From assembly GCA_033065855.1 (NCBI GenBank), contig JAVXUO010001034.1:310001-374000 (forward strand): DNA of 64,000 bases, written 5' to 3'. Under the pieces are notes generated by a model. It saw only the letters and a list, made by a program, of their open reading frames with translations. It did no database searches and had not been told where the DNA came from. Positions 12,023 to 25,069 of this stretch are shown piece by piece. Both the position numbers and the translations under genes were made by a program. How positions within the stretch are numbered: position 1 is the first letter of the stretch; the number at the start of each line of letters is the position of its first letter. Source of the stretch: Escallonia rubra. Lineage: Eukaryota; Streptophyta; Magnoliopsida; Escalloniales; Escalloniaceae.

Positions 12023-13771
12023 ATGGAGGACTTGTTGGGACTGCTTAGAATCCATATGCAGAGGGGCATAAACCTTGCTGTAAGAGATCTCAGGAGCAGC
12101 GATCCTTACGTTGTTATCAAGATGGGCAGACAGGTAAATAGTATTTGTTTTAGCCCTTTAATTCATTCAATTTGCTTCTGATGCAAGTCTTAGATGATCC
12201 ATGCCTTCTTGGTGGCTAGACAATTTTGATGACTTCATTTGTTCAGTTTCATTATTAGACCCTTAAAACCCAAAACTCCAAGACCCTTTTGAATTTTACT
12301 AGTTAGATAGCTAATATCCTTCCTACTACTCTTGCTGAAAAGAGAATTTATTGGTTCTGCTTTCTGGGTCAAGGTAAATTAGACGCTTATGTCCTGTTTT
12401 TGTAGTTATTGTCACCCTTCCCCCTTCTTGGAATAGATGATTCAATTTTCTGGTTTAATTTTTGGGGTTTGCTAATCTTGGTCATACGCCATCCCATCTT
12501 CCCCTCCCTATTTACATTTACTGTATGTTGGTTGGCCTATTTAAAGATGAGATGTTTGCCATTATTTTTTCTATTTTCTGAAAATTAGTATCTTGTTCCA
12601 TCATCACCATTTTCCCTGGAAACAAGAGTTATTTGGAAAAGCTTTTGTTTATTGTGTAATTGACTTTCTAAGCTTGAATTGTTGTTGGGTTTAACTGATG
12701 TTACTTGAATCTGACATTTGGAGCAGAAACTAAAGACTCGTGTTGTGAGAAAGAATATCAATCCCGAGTGGAATGAAGATCTGACACTGTCTATTACAGA
12801 CCCAAGTCTGCCAATCAAGCTAGTAAGTATTCTATTGTGTTGCAGTATGCAGTACTGGATTCTATTAGGCTACATGGTATATTATGCTGTAGTGCTGACT
12901 GCTATGTAAAGGGTAACAGATAACTATAAAAATCAAGTGGCAGCATTAAATTCAGAGTCACTTTGCTGGTAAATGATTATGGGATCCTCCACATCTGTAA
13001 ATTACCATCTTGAATGTCCGATTGTTAGAAGAGAGAAAGAAAAAGTAGAGTAAAACCTCTTTCCAACAATGATGATCGGAGAAGGTTTGGTTAACTGCCT
13101 GTACATGGGTGGTTATTACTCCTTTTGGTTGTCAAACGTGGGGAATTCTATTGATGTGCATCAGCTGACTATAATTAAGTTTCCTCTTTACTTGTCAGAT
13201 CTTGATAAAACATTTTCTTTTTCGGTTGTCTGCTGCTGGGTGTGTAATGTGGACGCCTTCACAAAAAAATGTGGGGGTGGGGTGGGGGGAGGCTACCCAA
13301 TTGTGTAGCCTCCGCATGACCAAAAGCATAAAAAAAGATCCTCAACGAGTGACAAAATTTAACATTGGAAGCAGTTCAGCTTTAAGTATTATGGAAAAAG
13401 TTATACTTGGTGTTTAACATGGTCTTCAACTTGACTTGATGCTTAAACCCTCTGTATGATGACTCCACTTGCAGGCCGTCTATGACAAGGATACATTCAG
13501 TCTTGATGACAAAATGGGAGATGCAGAGTTCGATATAAGACCATTTCTAGAAGCTGTGAAGATGCGCGTGGGAAACCTCCCTGATGGAACCATAATCACG
13601 ACTGTAAAACCAAGCAGGGATAACTGCCTTGCTGAAGAGAGCTCCATTATCTATACAAATGGCAAGGTTGTCCAAAATATGTTCCTTAGACTGCGCAATG
13701 TGGAGACTGGTGAAGTAGAACTGCAGTTGCAGTGGATAAATATTCCAGGTTCGAGGCATATGCAAGTTTGA
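12023..13771 (+). CDS. C2-domain ABA-related (CAR) family protein
   Basis: The gene is join(12023-12133, 12727-12822, 13475-13771), 167 codons plus TGA, with GT-AG introns of 593 and 652 bp, both in phase 0. It encodes a single C2 domain that begins almost at the N-terminus (MEDLLGLLRIHMQRGINLAV), as in plant CAR proteins. Calcium-ligand aspartates are in place: D22 and D27 (SSDPY), D73 and D75 (YDKD) and D81 (DDKMGDAEF). The plant-specific insertion typical of CARs follows (TIITTVKPSRDNCLAEES), and the end is LQLQWINIPGSRHMQV. Known family role: CARs bind phospholipids in a calcium-dependent way and bring PYR/PYL abscisic-acid receptors to the plasma membrane. The length is normal and every reading frame and splice site is intact. 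Function is inferred from family similarity. Confidence 0.95.
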
Positions 13772-14980
13772 TGCACCACACTGTCAGCTTCAGGGTGTCA
13801 CAACATGGCATCAAGTGAGCTTCTCTGTTTGTTCCTATGTAAAAACCCGGGTGATATGTTCTTGTATCTTTCTCATTTGGCACAGTTGGTGTTCTGATGA
13901 ATATCTCTACTTGTTGACCGAACAAAGGCTTCCTCATAAATATATTCTTCTTTCCTGAACCATGGTGAAATGGTAGACGAATTATCAAGATTTTAACCCA
14001 GAATGAGGTCAAATTGCAAAACTTTGTGCACGAGATGGTGTATGTTTTCATAGTTCTAGTCTCCAGTCTAACTACTGGGGTCTTCTAATTAGTTAGCTAA
14101 AATGCTGTTTGGGCTCGCAAGTTTGAGGGGTTCGTGCAGCATGGGCTTGAGGCAGCCCTGCCCGTCCATCGATAAGCATCTTTTCCTCCAAAACCCTCTC
14201 CACCTTCCCTTCTATAACCTTATTACTTGTAGCCTAAAAAGTCAGAATTGCAGTCATCTTCTAGTTCTGCTCTCTTGCCAATTGATGTATACAGGGTAGC
14301 TTCGATATTTTCTTGTAAGTTTTCAGTTATCGCTTGGTTAAGCTATGATCCGAAAAGGCTTTAGCGTGGAGATTGAACTGATAAAATGAATATCTATATC
14401 TTGCAGCTACTAGTATTTAGTTCCTCCAGAAAAACTGAATATAGTAGTTGATCATTCTTTTCCTTTTCCTTTTCCTGTTGAGTTGGTTCCTGATTCATTT
14501 TTAAGTGATTTTTGCGTGCAAAATTGGGTGGAGCAACTTGCTGAATTAGACGTAGTCAGTTACCATCATCTGATTTCCGAGCCTGTGTATCAAAGTGATG
14601 CCACTATGTTGTTTGTTGATTCTATCTTTTCTGCAGAATGGCAGGAATCTGGACACACTTCAGCGCTTAAATTTTGTCTTGCTTGTCAACAGCAATTCTA
14701 AATTTTTGTGGGGAAGCTAACACATGAAAAAGATCCAACTAATCAGCTGTTGTGCATAAAATACATCTTAACTGCCACTAGCGTGTTTTCATCACCTCAC
14801 ATGCTTAGAAGCTCAATGGGCCGCATCCTGAGAAAACTAGCGTCGAGTTTGGTGGCCCATAGAAGTAGGGCTTTTCGACTTTTGAGCTTGGAAGTCCTAG
14901 CGAAACAGATGATGATGGTGTGAGAGGACTACTCTGCAGGACCTTGACATACGAGTAGAACCCAAAGTTCCGTCTAACGG
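13772..14980. other. 3' flank of the CAR gene, no further gene recognised
   Basis: The 3' UTR probably lies in the first few hundred bases; no clear poly(A) signal could be fixed. Frames at 14102-14299, 14483-14701 and 14708-14923 resemble nothing I know and lack splice context. Confidence 0.3.
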
Positions 14981-15146
14981 CTCAAGATTCTCTGCCGTGC
15001 AGCAGAGGTGCGGTGGTACCCACAAAATGTCGCTAAATATTTTTTAGCGACAAAAAAATTATCACTATAAATTTCAGTAACAGCAACAAAACACTTTAAA
15101 TAACAATCTTTTGTCGCTAAATGCTGTACAGCAGAGGATCTTGATC
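14981..15146. mobile_element. Small TIR element (MITE), about 165 bp
   Basis: CTCAAGATTCTCTGCCGTGC at the left end pairs with the complement of the right end (ATCAAGATCCTCTGCTGTAC). The interior contains an inverted pair of tgtcgctaaa / tttagcgaca words. No target duplication could be fixed, so the superfamily is unknown. Confidence 0.5.
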
Positions 15147-15400
15147 CCCATCTGACATACCCAACACAAGCAACCCGTCTAGCTCTACAACTTAATTGGC
15201 TCATTACTAACGAAGGCAACATTTTCACGTGTACTGTAGACTGATTTGTAGTTTTTATCTTTGTTTCCGTTCAGCCATGCTGGACGGTTAAAGGGTTGGG
15301 TCTCATGCAAAGCAGAATATTTGGAGGGAGAGGATTACTTCCCTTGTAGATCATACATTTCATGGACCAAAAAGAAAGAATTCAGAAGATGGGTAATGAA
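15147..15400. other. Short spacer, nothing recognised
   Basis: No element end, exon or repeat was found. Confidence 0.3.
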
Positions 15401-17127
15401 TTCATAAGCGTTATATACTTTAAAAAATGAATTCTAAACATTCTGAAAATTTAAATAATTAATGAACTAACTTATTCGGATTTAATTTTAACAATTGTAT
15501 CCTCAAAATCACTATTTGATATGAATATAAACATCCATATATTTAAAAAACGAGAATAAGATTTTAGATCTAGAACAGAAAAAATGTCATAATTAAGATT
15601 GAATCAATAAAAATAATGTAATAAACAATTCAAATTTATTTTATTTTAGTATATGCTTACCATAATCGATGTAAAGATTCATCAATATAATATATAGCTT
15701 TTAGAATCCTTTTGATAAAATAAAAAATTGAAATTATTTTTTTTAGAGAGACCACACGATTAACAAATGACTACATAATTATATTTAATTATAAAATTGT
15801 AATAATAATAAAGATTATTTGAAATTTTGATAATTGAAAGGATGTAAATCGATATACTAAAGATGTTAGTGTATCTAAAGATATGCGAATATTATTTTGG
15901 ACGTGATCCAAAATTTTAAGTTTATTAATTTTGCAAGAACTATATGAGGTCGTAGTAAGAAGCTTTATATAATCTGAAAACTAATTCTAAAACTTTAAAT
16001 ATTATTTTTTATTTAGGTTTGATTTTGACTATCGTGTTTTTAAAAGTAACTCTCTCATATGAAGATAAAAAATCATGTATCTAGAAAATAAGTACAACGT
16101 ATAAGTTTTAGTAGAAGAAAATATGATTTAAGTTTATTATAATTTGATAAAAGTATATGTTCTTACACATAACATAATTGTTGTAAAAAATTATCTAAAA
16201 AATAATCAAATTATAGAATAATTTTTTGCTTTGATAAGACCGTCTGATCAACAAAGTGGCAATATAAACATATATGAGATTTTTAAAAGAAATCACATAT
16301 GTATTAGAAAAGAAAAGTGCAATTAAATCAAATAATTCTTAATTACTATATTTGAGAACATTCAAAAACTTTAAGATGCAAAAATATGATATGTCGTCAC
16401 CTAATGTTTCCAATGTGAAATAAAATTATAAACATAGTAAGTTTCTCTAAAGGTCTCAAATATTATCTTAGACGAGGTCGGATTTCTTGATAAGTTAATT
16501 TTCATATCAGTAAACTTTATATACTTGAAAAATTATTTCAAAACAATCTGAAATCTTAACTAATTTAAGAACTAGCATATTTGGACTCAATTTTATCTAT
16601 TGTATCCTTAAGCCACTATCTAATATAAATATGAAAGCTCATATCTAAAGAAGGAAAATAACATACTAAATTTAGAAGAGAAAAAAATAATGTTACAATT
16701 GAAATTGAAACAACAAAAACAATATAACAATTGATTCATATTTATTTTGTTTTAATATATGCTTACCGTAATTGATGTAAAGATTCATTAATAGATTATA
16801 TAGCTTTTAGAACCCTTTTGGTAAAATAGAAAAGTTGACGGTATTTTTTGGGTGGGAAAATACGACCAACAAATAACTGTGTAATTATTGTTAATCAAAA
16901 TTAAAATAAGGATAAAGCTCATTCGTAAATCTTATAGTTGAAAAGGATTTAAGACTACATATTAAATATGTTAGTGTATCTAAAGATATGCATATATTAT
17001 TTTTGATGTGATCCTTATTTTTAACATTATTAATTTTATAGGAACTATATGAGGGTTATACTTGGAAGATTTATTTACTTTAAAAACTAATTTTAAAACT
17101 CTAAATATACTAATTTATTAAGATTTC
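15400..17127. repeat. AT-rich tandem array, 1106-bp period
   Basis: Long stretches recur with a shift of 1106 bp. Examples are atatgcttac at 15651 and 16757, the neighbouring gatgtaaagattcat and tatagctttt words, and the ggaactatatgag block near 15942 and 17040. The copies differ at many positions, so the duplication is old. The array resumes at about 18436 after an insertion. No coding frame is conserved between copies. Confidence 0.75.
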
Positions 17128-18435
17128 ATTTTTGTAGGTCCCTTAACACACCTAGAGGGAGGGGGGGGGGGGGAAGTGAATATGTGTTTACAAGATTGAA
17201 CAGAAATTTAAAAACTAAATTTACAAAGTAATGACATGAACCTCCCTATAAATTAACATAGAGATTTATACTGGTTTGGCCCCACCAGCCTACGTCCAGT
17301 CCCCGAGCACTCCAAACAAGGGAGATCTATTTGAGCCTTTCACTAACCAGTTAGCTTAAGATGCTAACTCAAACCACAGTACAGATTTTGAAACCCTTCC
17401 AAGGTTCCAACTATGACAAATGAAAAATGATTTACAATTGAGATACAACCACAAAACTCATTGTTGAGTAGATATTATAATGAATACAACAATGTTAAGC
17501 TTTCTTAAGTGGGAAAATCTATAATATTTCAAGAACTAAACCAAGAAGCTTGTTTTTCAAATTCTCAAAGTAAGAACTCGCTCAAGGAAAATAGATGAAA
17601 GAGTGAAATAAGATGAGAGAGTATTTTGAGAAGTAAGAAAATGATTTTTCCAGAGTTAGCCGAGTTAGCAATAAATGCTCTCAAGACCCCTTTTGATACT
17701 TGAAGAGAAAAAAATCGTTAAAGAGGGATAACACAAGTTTTGATTCGAATGAAAATCAATACTGAAGAATTCGGTTGAATGAAAACTTTGGCTTCGACCG
17801 AAAACTTTGACTTTGATTGAAAACTTTGTAAAAGCAAGAATGAAAGGTACTGAAAGATTGCTTTAAATGAAAAGTCACTTTGCTTCGAATGAAAACATTT
17901 TTGCTTCGAATAAAAGGTCACTTTGCTTCGAATGAAAACACTTCTCGCTTCGAATGAAAACACTTCTCGCTTCGAATGAGAAGTCACTTTGCTTAGAACG
18001 AAAATACTTTTCGCTTCGAATGAAAACTTGAATAACAGAGACTGACGGATAGCTTTCTAATGAAAATTCGTCTAAAAAATGACTGAAGGATTGTTTCGAA
18101 TGAAAACATGTTTTGCTTCGACCGAAAACTGTTTTGGCTTCGAATGAAAATAGTTGTTGGCTTCGAATAGAAATTATGTTTTTGGCTTGTTCTTTACTTG
18201 ATTTATGATCTTTACGAAAGACTTAGATACAACCAATAATTATATAAGGATAAATTATACGTTTAAATTCAGAGCCAAATTTTCATTCAGGTCAACGTCC
18301 AAGTCCAAGTCCAAAGTAAGAAATATTCCACGTCAATGATTGACTTATGATTGAACCTGAAAATTTGTTATATAGCAGTGTTAGATTAATGTTAGGAATA
18401 GTAAAGTTGGAATTATCAAAATCAATCAAGTCCAC
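17128..18435. mobile_element. Insertion of about 1.3 kb splitting the tandem array; nature uncertain
   Basis: Comparing array copies (16021 against 18436) shows that about 1.31 kb is extra here. It begins near cacacctagaggga plus a G run of about 14 and includes a gene-like, GC-richer block (17270-17400). The cacctagaggg...gtgaata motif recalls sequences seen in plant LTR retrotransposons, but no LTR pair or target duplication was found. It contains a degenerate short tandem repeat at about 17750-18200. Confidence 0.4.
17750..18200. repeat. Degenerate short tandem repeat (GCTTCGAATGAAAAC units)
   Basis: Roughly ten or more imperfect units of about 18-24 bp share gcttcgaatgaaaac, often followed by acttct or a variant. 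On the minus strand part of the array is open (17718-17987) and reads as repeating FHSKQ/FEARSVF words, but this is repeat-derived and not evidence of a gene. Confidence 0.7.
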
Positions 18436-18840
18436 AATTTTGACTATCATGTCTCTAAAACTATCTATCTCGTAAAATGACAAGAAATCATGAATATAGA
18501 AGACAAAATAACATATGAGATTTAAAAAAAAAATTATGTTATACTTAGTTTAAGTTTATTATAATTTACTAACTACATATATTTTTGCACATAACATAAT
18601 CATTGCAAAAAAATATCTATATAATATATAAGATCAGTAATCAAATTAGAGGACAATTTTTTACTTTGATAAGATTTGCACGATCAACAAAGTGACTGTG
18701 TCGCATATATGAAATTTTGAAAGAAAATCACATATGTATTAGAAAAAATGTACAATTAAATCAAATTATTCTTAATTAATATATTTGAGAAAATATTAAA
18801 CCTTTAAGAAGCAAAAAATATATCCATGCAATTCTATGAA
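18436..18840. repeat. Third, partial copy of the 1106-bp tandem repeat
   Basis: From ttttgactatcatg (18436) the text follows the copy at 16021-16400, including cacataacataat, ttactttgataag and aatcacatatgtattagaaa (16291 against 18726). It fades after about 18830. Confidence 0.65.
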
Positions 18841-20568
18841 ACTAACGATCAAACAATTCATTTTTTACATAAGGCCCTTACGATCAATTAAAAGACTTTT
18901 TCATTTACTTAATTAAATTTTCATGAAAAATAAGAATGCTTGGTAAATCTTAGACATGTTATAAGCATTAAAAATTAATTCTGATTATAATGGAGTTGAT
19001 TACAATTATGAGTGGTAATTATTGTGCAAATTCAACACGTGGTTGATCAACGCCCACCCTATAATACTAATATAATAATGATATTTATTATCCTTTGAGC
19101 TTTTCTAGTTATAACTATAACCTGTCATATTTTCGTATATAAAGGTCATATTATGTTTTGATAAAACAAGTGTAATTCGTGAGAACATATCATTAAATGC
19201 ATTTAGTAGATATATGAAGGATAAAATGGCGACAAATAATAGTCATAGAAGAGGTGAAAATAATTTCAACACTCCAAATAAGGACACGTCATCTTGATCA
19301 ATTGAATTTTCTCATACTAGCATATTACAAAAATTAAAGAAACAAATATATGAATATATTGGATATTATGTGGTCGTTTTGTTAAATTTATTTTGTAAAA
19401 AGTAATAACTTATTAGAAATTGATATGGTACATACATAATTACTGTTAAGTTTAAAATGCAACTTTATTCCTTTTAATTTTTATTTACCCGTTATAATAA
19501 TCTCAATAACATATGTAACACCTTAAAAACCATATGAAGTTAAAGAATTATATATATATATATAATTCAAAAGGGATACACGATAGCACCACCATTTTTT
19601 AATTACAATTACAATTGTATTTGCTATTTAGTTCTATATTGCACTTTTCTACTATGTACTCTAAGTGATAAGCTAATATTCATTTTTAAATAATAGTTGA
19701 CAACTTAAAATAAAAGTTTAAATAAGGTAAGTATCTTGCGACTCCACTGTGTTGATATCTATTCTTTGTCTTTCAACTTATCACATAAAGAAATTACAAG
19801 CAAACACGCATGTATGCAAATATGTTAGAATAAATTCATGCAGCATAATCAAACAAACAATACTATTTAATAATCTAAAGTTAGAAGTAATGCAAGTGAA
19901 TTCATTTTTTAATATTTTAATTAAGTTAGTTGTGATTCATTTAGGCACTGAGGTTATTCTTTATAGCCAAATAAGATATTTTTTACACTGTTAATGTCTT
20001 TTTTGTCTCACGATGATATGCGATACACATTAATATACTTTTAAAACATTATGATATACTGTATTTTATAAATAGACCCGAGCTTAGCTCGGATTACTGG
20101 AGTAGTATAGTAATAATAATGTAACAGGGGAATGTTAAATTCTCGGCAAGGTCTCAAGTTTAGAACCTTTTTCTAGCTCTAAGCATTATCACTGGCGCAA
20201 CTCAAGTACGAAGCACTCTAACTTTATCATCGCCAAGGTACTTTTAATTGTTGAAGAGCTTTGTGTTTACTCGTGCAATTAATCAATTTCGAAAATACTG
20301 AGCATGTAAAATGTATAAAGTTTCTAAAACAATAAATCAACGGAATCAAAAAAATAGGACTATATTTATTTACTCATTACAGAATTACAGAACAACAAAG
20401 GAAAGAACCGAGACGTGAATTTGATTCACTATCCTTAAGACTTTATTCGTCCCTCGACGGTGCTAACGGCCTATGACGAAAGCCTCTCAGGACATAACGA
20501 CAGTAACGTCTGAGAATAATAGTACTCCACATTCACAGATCCGACAAACCAAAGCAATGCAGAACTCT
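18841..20568. other. AT-rich intergenic DNA, no gene recognised
   Basis: A short (AT)n tract lies at about 19551-19564. Near 20080 a small hairpin (CCGAGCTTAGCTCGG) resembles Helitron 3' stem-loops, but no CTRRT end follows at the right distance. The frame at 19749-19994 has no recognisable features. Confidence 0.3.
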
Positions 20569-21513
20569 TTCTATATATGATACTTATGAAACAAATCTAA
20601 TTATATATATATGAAAGTCGAAGCTGAGAGAATTTGTCCATATCACCGCATACGTTGACACTTTCTTTTTTTGCCATGTGAACTAAAAAATTTACTCTAA
20701 TATATGTACTTCTAAATTTATATCCCTAAAATTGAGTCATTTCAAATGAGTGATTGAAGACATTCTTTTATACAAATTAGCCTTAACTGATTGAAGACAT
20801 CTTTTTCATTAATCCCCCAAAACCTCTCATTGAATCTCTCAAAATTGTAATATTATAAATATATATGTTATAATCGTCTCATCAATCCTATCATTTCTTT
20901 TATTCAACATTATGAACCCACTATCCACCTCAAGCGTTTTTGGCCTAAAAATTGAAAGTTTTAGGAGTTGGATGCCAACATCGATTCAAGAAAAGAAAAT
21001 TTTCAGTGCATTTCTTAGTTGTTATGGAATTTGATAATCTTATGTTATCCACAAGATCTTTACGTAAAAAGAATGGGTCAAGATAAACCTAAATTTGTAT
21101 TTTTTATTTTTATATTATGTCTTTAAGCTTCTCATTTGTTACCAAATTTGTTTATTTTATTTTTCTGTGTGTTCAAGTGTTATTTGTTTTCTTTATCCCT
21201 TGAGCAATATTTCACGACTTTCTTTCTAATAAAAGGGTACTAAATTTCACTTTTTTATTACGATTATATCACAACATATGTACACTTCAAAAGTATTGTT
21301 ATGATCATCTAACGTATTATTGCACGAAAAAAACTTTTTAGATCTCGCTTATAATTTTGACATTCGAAGAAATTTAAGTTCCTTTTTCGTATATTTTTTA
21401 TATATGATTATTCATAACACAGTTGTATTACAAAATTCATTCAAGTAGTCAAATAATTTTCTTTATAATTTTTAGACAGTGCTCCGTGTGCAACGCACGT
21501 GATCAAAGCTAGT
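20569..21513 (+). mobile_element. Helitron-like element, non-autonomous
   Basis: The right end ...caacgcacgtgatcaaagCTAGT (CTAGT at 21509-21513, followed by A) matches plant Helitron 3' termini, where a GC-rich inverted pair precedes CTRRT. The probable 5' end is TCTATATATGATACTTATG at about 20569, followed by atatatatatgaaagtcgaagctgag, a 5' text common to plant Helitrons. No Rep/helicase frame is present. The 5' boundary is tentative. Confidence 0.5.
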
Positions 21514-21934
21514 AACAGAAGAATGCTGAAGACTTTTTTTTTTTTTTTCTTGATTGTTATTATGAAGCCTGGGCACTATATTTATAAGTGAAATGCATTT
21601 ATTGACTGAAATGTTGCAACTTTTTGGGAAAAAATTACTTAAATAAATTAAATTTATTTATTTAAAATATTTTAGTCTCAAAAGGAATAAAAGCGTCTTG
21701 GGCCCAAGTCCAAGCCACGGACTGGGCAGGAGTCACACGTGAACTTTGGGTCGACCTATGTCTGCTATCCTTACAAAACTTAGGACCACCATAGGGTCCA
21801 ACTCTTAAATGCCAACATTTATTACATGGGACAAGTTAGGGTAAATTGGCACGATGCTCTGTCCTGTCTTTAGTTTTTCTTTGCCAGCGTTGTTCAGTTT
21901 AAGAATTTGTTTGAAAACAAGTAACTCTTTAGTT
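21514..21934. other. Spacer left of duplication copy A
   Basis: A T-run lies near 21535. Nothing else was recognised. Confidence 0.3.
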
Positions 21935-22588
21935 TCACCTTACTTAGAAATGAAATTTGAAAAGGGTTTATATTTTACTTGGAAGATGCTTTTAAAATGT
22001 ACTCGGTAGTATCGCTGAACTGTGCTAGTCTCCTTGTTACTCGCTTGTGGGTACACGAGTTTTGACGCGTTATTAGATGCACTAAGCTGGGATATCGAAA
22101 AAATGTGATTTATTTTTTGATAAATATTTTCTCTTATTTCGAAAAGATTAAATTTACTGAGAAGGTGTGATATATTATTTAAATTTGAAGTTATTTCAAA
22201 TAAAGTTCTGGCAATTATGTTTTAACTGTCACACCTGTTTTTTCTCAATAGTTGCGTTGTCCAGAGACATCCTTTCAGGTTTTATAAATGTAGGATTTTT
22301 TTGCTTTTCAATAATACTTATAATCTTAAAAACCTTTTCCTTTGTGTAAAATTTCTATAGCTAAAAACCTTTTACTGGCACAAAGTGATTCTTGTTTCGT
22401 AATAGTTAATATACCGACAAATACGTGTTTTCTTACCTGAAAAGCATTAAACAAGATATCTACTAGACTATATCGATCATAATGTTAAGCTTGTACCGGT
22501 TACAATTGGGTAATAAAAATACATGAAAACCTAGAAATAGTGAGACAAGATAAAAGAAGTTTGTCCCATGCATGAGTTCTGTAAATAA

Positions 22589-23553
22589 GGATTAAATACA
22601 CATAAAACTCCATACTTTGGAGTCATTTACACGGAACACCTCAAGGTTTGAATTTTGACCCCCATCACCCCAAATTTTCAATTTTGGTGCACGCAGCACC
22701 ATTTGACGGTTTTTACTTATTTTGGTGGAATGTCTGTTAGAAGCCAAAGGGTACAAAGGTAACTTCCTCCATAAATCCAACATGGCAGCACGTCAATTTT
22801 GATTTTGTAAGGCATATTTGACCGCCGGCAGCATTGAAACGGCGCCGAAGGGCACTGCTGCTCCTCGCGATGGTGCGTATCTTGACGGCATGGGTCTGAT
22901 GGCGGCACTAAGCTGGATGGTGATGCCGGTCCTTGTCGATGGTGGGTAGGCGGCATAGTTGTAAGGTCGTAATCGTGAGGCGACGGTGGCGCCGATTGGA
23001 GCCGTTTATCGTGGTGGTGACGCTTCGTCGGAGCTTGCGATAGTGTTGATCCAGTGCTTTTCGGAAGGCCTGCCGTGGTGGCAACGACGACATCTTGATG
23101 GGATGGTGGTGGCCGCTTGATTGCGACGGTGTCAGTAGCACAGATCTGGAGAAAGGATGGCCGTCCCTTGGTTGTCGACGGCCTCTTACCTGTGGTAGAT
23201 GGTCTGGCTATGCGCGGTGGCGGCGCTAGGTACTGACCCATGGCCGGCGTCGCTGCCATGGCTTCTTCAGCTTCTTTCTCTCTATCTTTGATTTTTGTGT
23301 GAGAGAGATACAGAGGGAGAGAGGGGTAAAACTCCAACGTTCGGGTGATGTGGCTGCCAACAAGGATATTTTAATGAAGTGTCCATTTTGACCTCAAAAT
23401 TATAACAGCCGTCCTCGAATTTTGAATTTCAACCGTCAAATGGTGCTACGTGTACCAAAATTGGAAATTTGGGGTGGTGGGGGTCAAAATTCAAATTCTG
23501 GGGTGTTCCGTGTAAATGACCCCAAAGTATGGGGTTTTATGTGCATTTAATCC
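22589..23553. mobile_element. Mutator-like element, 965 bp, non-autonomous
   Basis: The ends are near-identical inverted repeats: GGATTAAATACACATAAAAC on the left, and GGATTAAATGCACATAAAAC as the complement of the right. They match over at least 52 bp with about 3 differences and more weakly over about 150 bp. The flanks are a perfect 9-bp duplication TGTAAATAA (22580-22588, 23554-23562). Duplication copy B holds the uninterrupted site at about 31536 (gTGTAAATAAcag). The interior is GC-rich and has one long minus-strand frame (22717-23337, 206 codons, rich in Pro, Ser, His and Thr). That frame has no transposase features and may be captured host or low-complexity sequence. Confidence 0.92.
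22717..23337 (-). other. Long open frame inside the 965-bp MULE, function unknown
   Basis: This is a 206-codon minus-strand frame starting MEFYPSLPLYLSHTKIKDRE. It has no recognisable domain, and its composition (PPSHQDVV, TKRHHHDKR, SAPPSPHDYD) looks like translated GC-rich, non-coding DNA. Overlapping frames of similar quality exist (22908-23141). A captured 5' exon or leader is possible. It is listed because it is the longest frame in the window outside the recognised genes. Confidence 0.2.
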
Positions 23554-25069
23554 TGTAAATAACAGATCCTGCAAGAGCTTTCCCGGCCGGAGCCGTCGTG
23601 CTTGTCTACGTTGCCAGAGCTCTTCCATCCGGGTGTACTAGTCTTCAAAGTAGCTATCATCGACTGGTTGGAGGGTTTAATTTCACCAGCAAGTGGGTAT
23701 ACTAATAACACGTGTTTTATGGGTGTGAATTCTTGTAGGTCGGCCACTGCTACAAGATGTTAGGCAAAAGGCCGGGGTGCGTGTTTTGAAGATGAACCGC
23801 ATATGATTTTCTCTAGTGGTGCTGAAAGCATGGATCAAAAAGTAAAGTAAATGCTGAAACGTTGAAAAGGCATGCGATCAAAATAGATGATCTCGTTGGC
23901 CCCCATATATATTTCAGCATGCAAGCTAATGTTTGCCCTCTAAAATAGGGTGTTCTTCTAATTGAAAAATGATAGAGATTGGAGCCTTAATTTCAAAAGT
24001 TTGCCCTCTAGATAATGTAACTGTGACAGTTTAAGGTGAAAATGATTTTTTTCATTAACTTATTGTTGTCATAAAACTTTTTATTGACATAGATAGATTT
24101 TTTTTTATTTTTTTGGTCACCGTGATCTCCACCGTAAAATGGACCCAAGAGAAGTCCAAGTGTGACAAAGTAGAGCAATTATAACCACATCTTGCTCTTT
24201 ACCGATACGTGGGTGTGAATTTGAAGAAATGTAACATGCTACTCTTCTTAAATTGCGATAAGTTCGATCTACAATTTTCTCAACTTCACAAAAACACGGT
24301 TTGAATGCAGGAGTTCATGTTCAAGCATAGGTCTACTCATGAAATCGCCAATTCAGTGAAGTGACTCGATCGTTGACAGTCGGAAAGGCTTTTCTAGAGT
24401 CAATGCTTGTATTTCCCCTTGATTATTGCTCTTTTTTCCTCCTTCAACATGAGAGATATTAAACTCTACATTGGGTATAAAATTTTCCGTCAGGTATAGA
24501 AGTCCACATCAGCTAAGTAATAAATCATATCTAAATGTGTAAGCCTTGTACGCCTATCTCTTCGTTGTCAATTAATTTTGAGTTGGACTTGGACCCCATA
24601 CTTTAACAGGTATGCTCTAAAAACTTAAGCTTTTAAAAAATGGATTCAATAATGTTATCATGTTTAACACTCCCCCTCACGTTGCGTTATACTAAAAGGG
24701 GACCAAATATACAAGCGATCGCGAAAAGAATCGAAGTCAAGACCTTTCCAAACCAAAACTGTGATACAATGTTAAGGTTTATGTTCCAGCTCAAAACTAA
24801 TTGGTAATGAGAGGAGAGGTCTACAAAACTTATATATTGAATAATTATTAATTAATTACACGATGTGAGATATTATACCCGATGTAAAATTTATATATCT
24901 GGTACCATGATTAATGTCACTATATTTGTATTAGGCAGAAGCAACAGACTGACTTTTAGCAACATAAAGGATGTGTTGAAATAGTCGCATAGGGTGAGAA
25001 GAGAGACCCCATTGCAATTAATTATATATCTCCTATTTAAGATACAATTTTGTACATGTGAATGCTAGA

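Noticed and set aside
20080..20100. Helitron 3' end from the CCGAGCTTAGCTCGG hairpin
   Set aside because: No CTRRT end follows at the expected distance and no 5' end was found.
22717..23337. 206-codon frame as a real protein gene
   Set aside because: It lies inside a MULE, has biased composition and competing frames, and shows no known domain; kept only as a low-confidence note.
23547..23747. RING-type zinc finger gene from the CRIC motif in MADLQEF...
   Set aside because: Only one Cys-x2-Cys pair is present, and the frame is broken differently in the two duplication copies.
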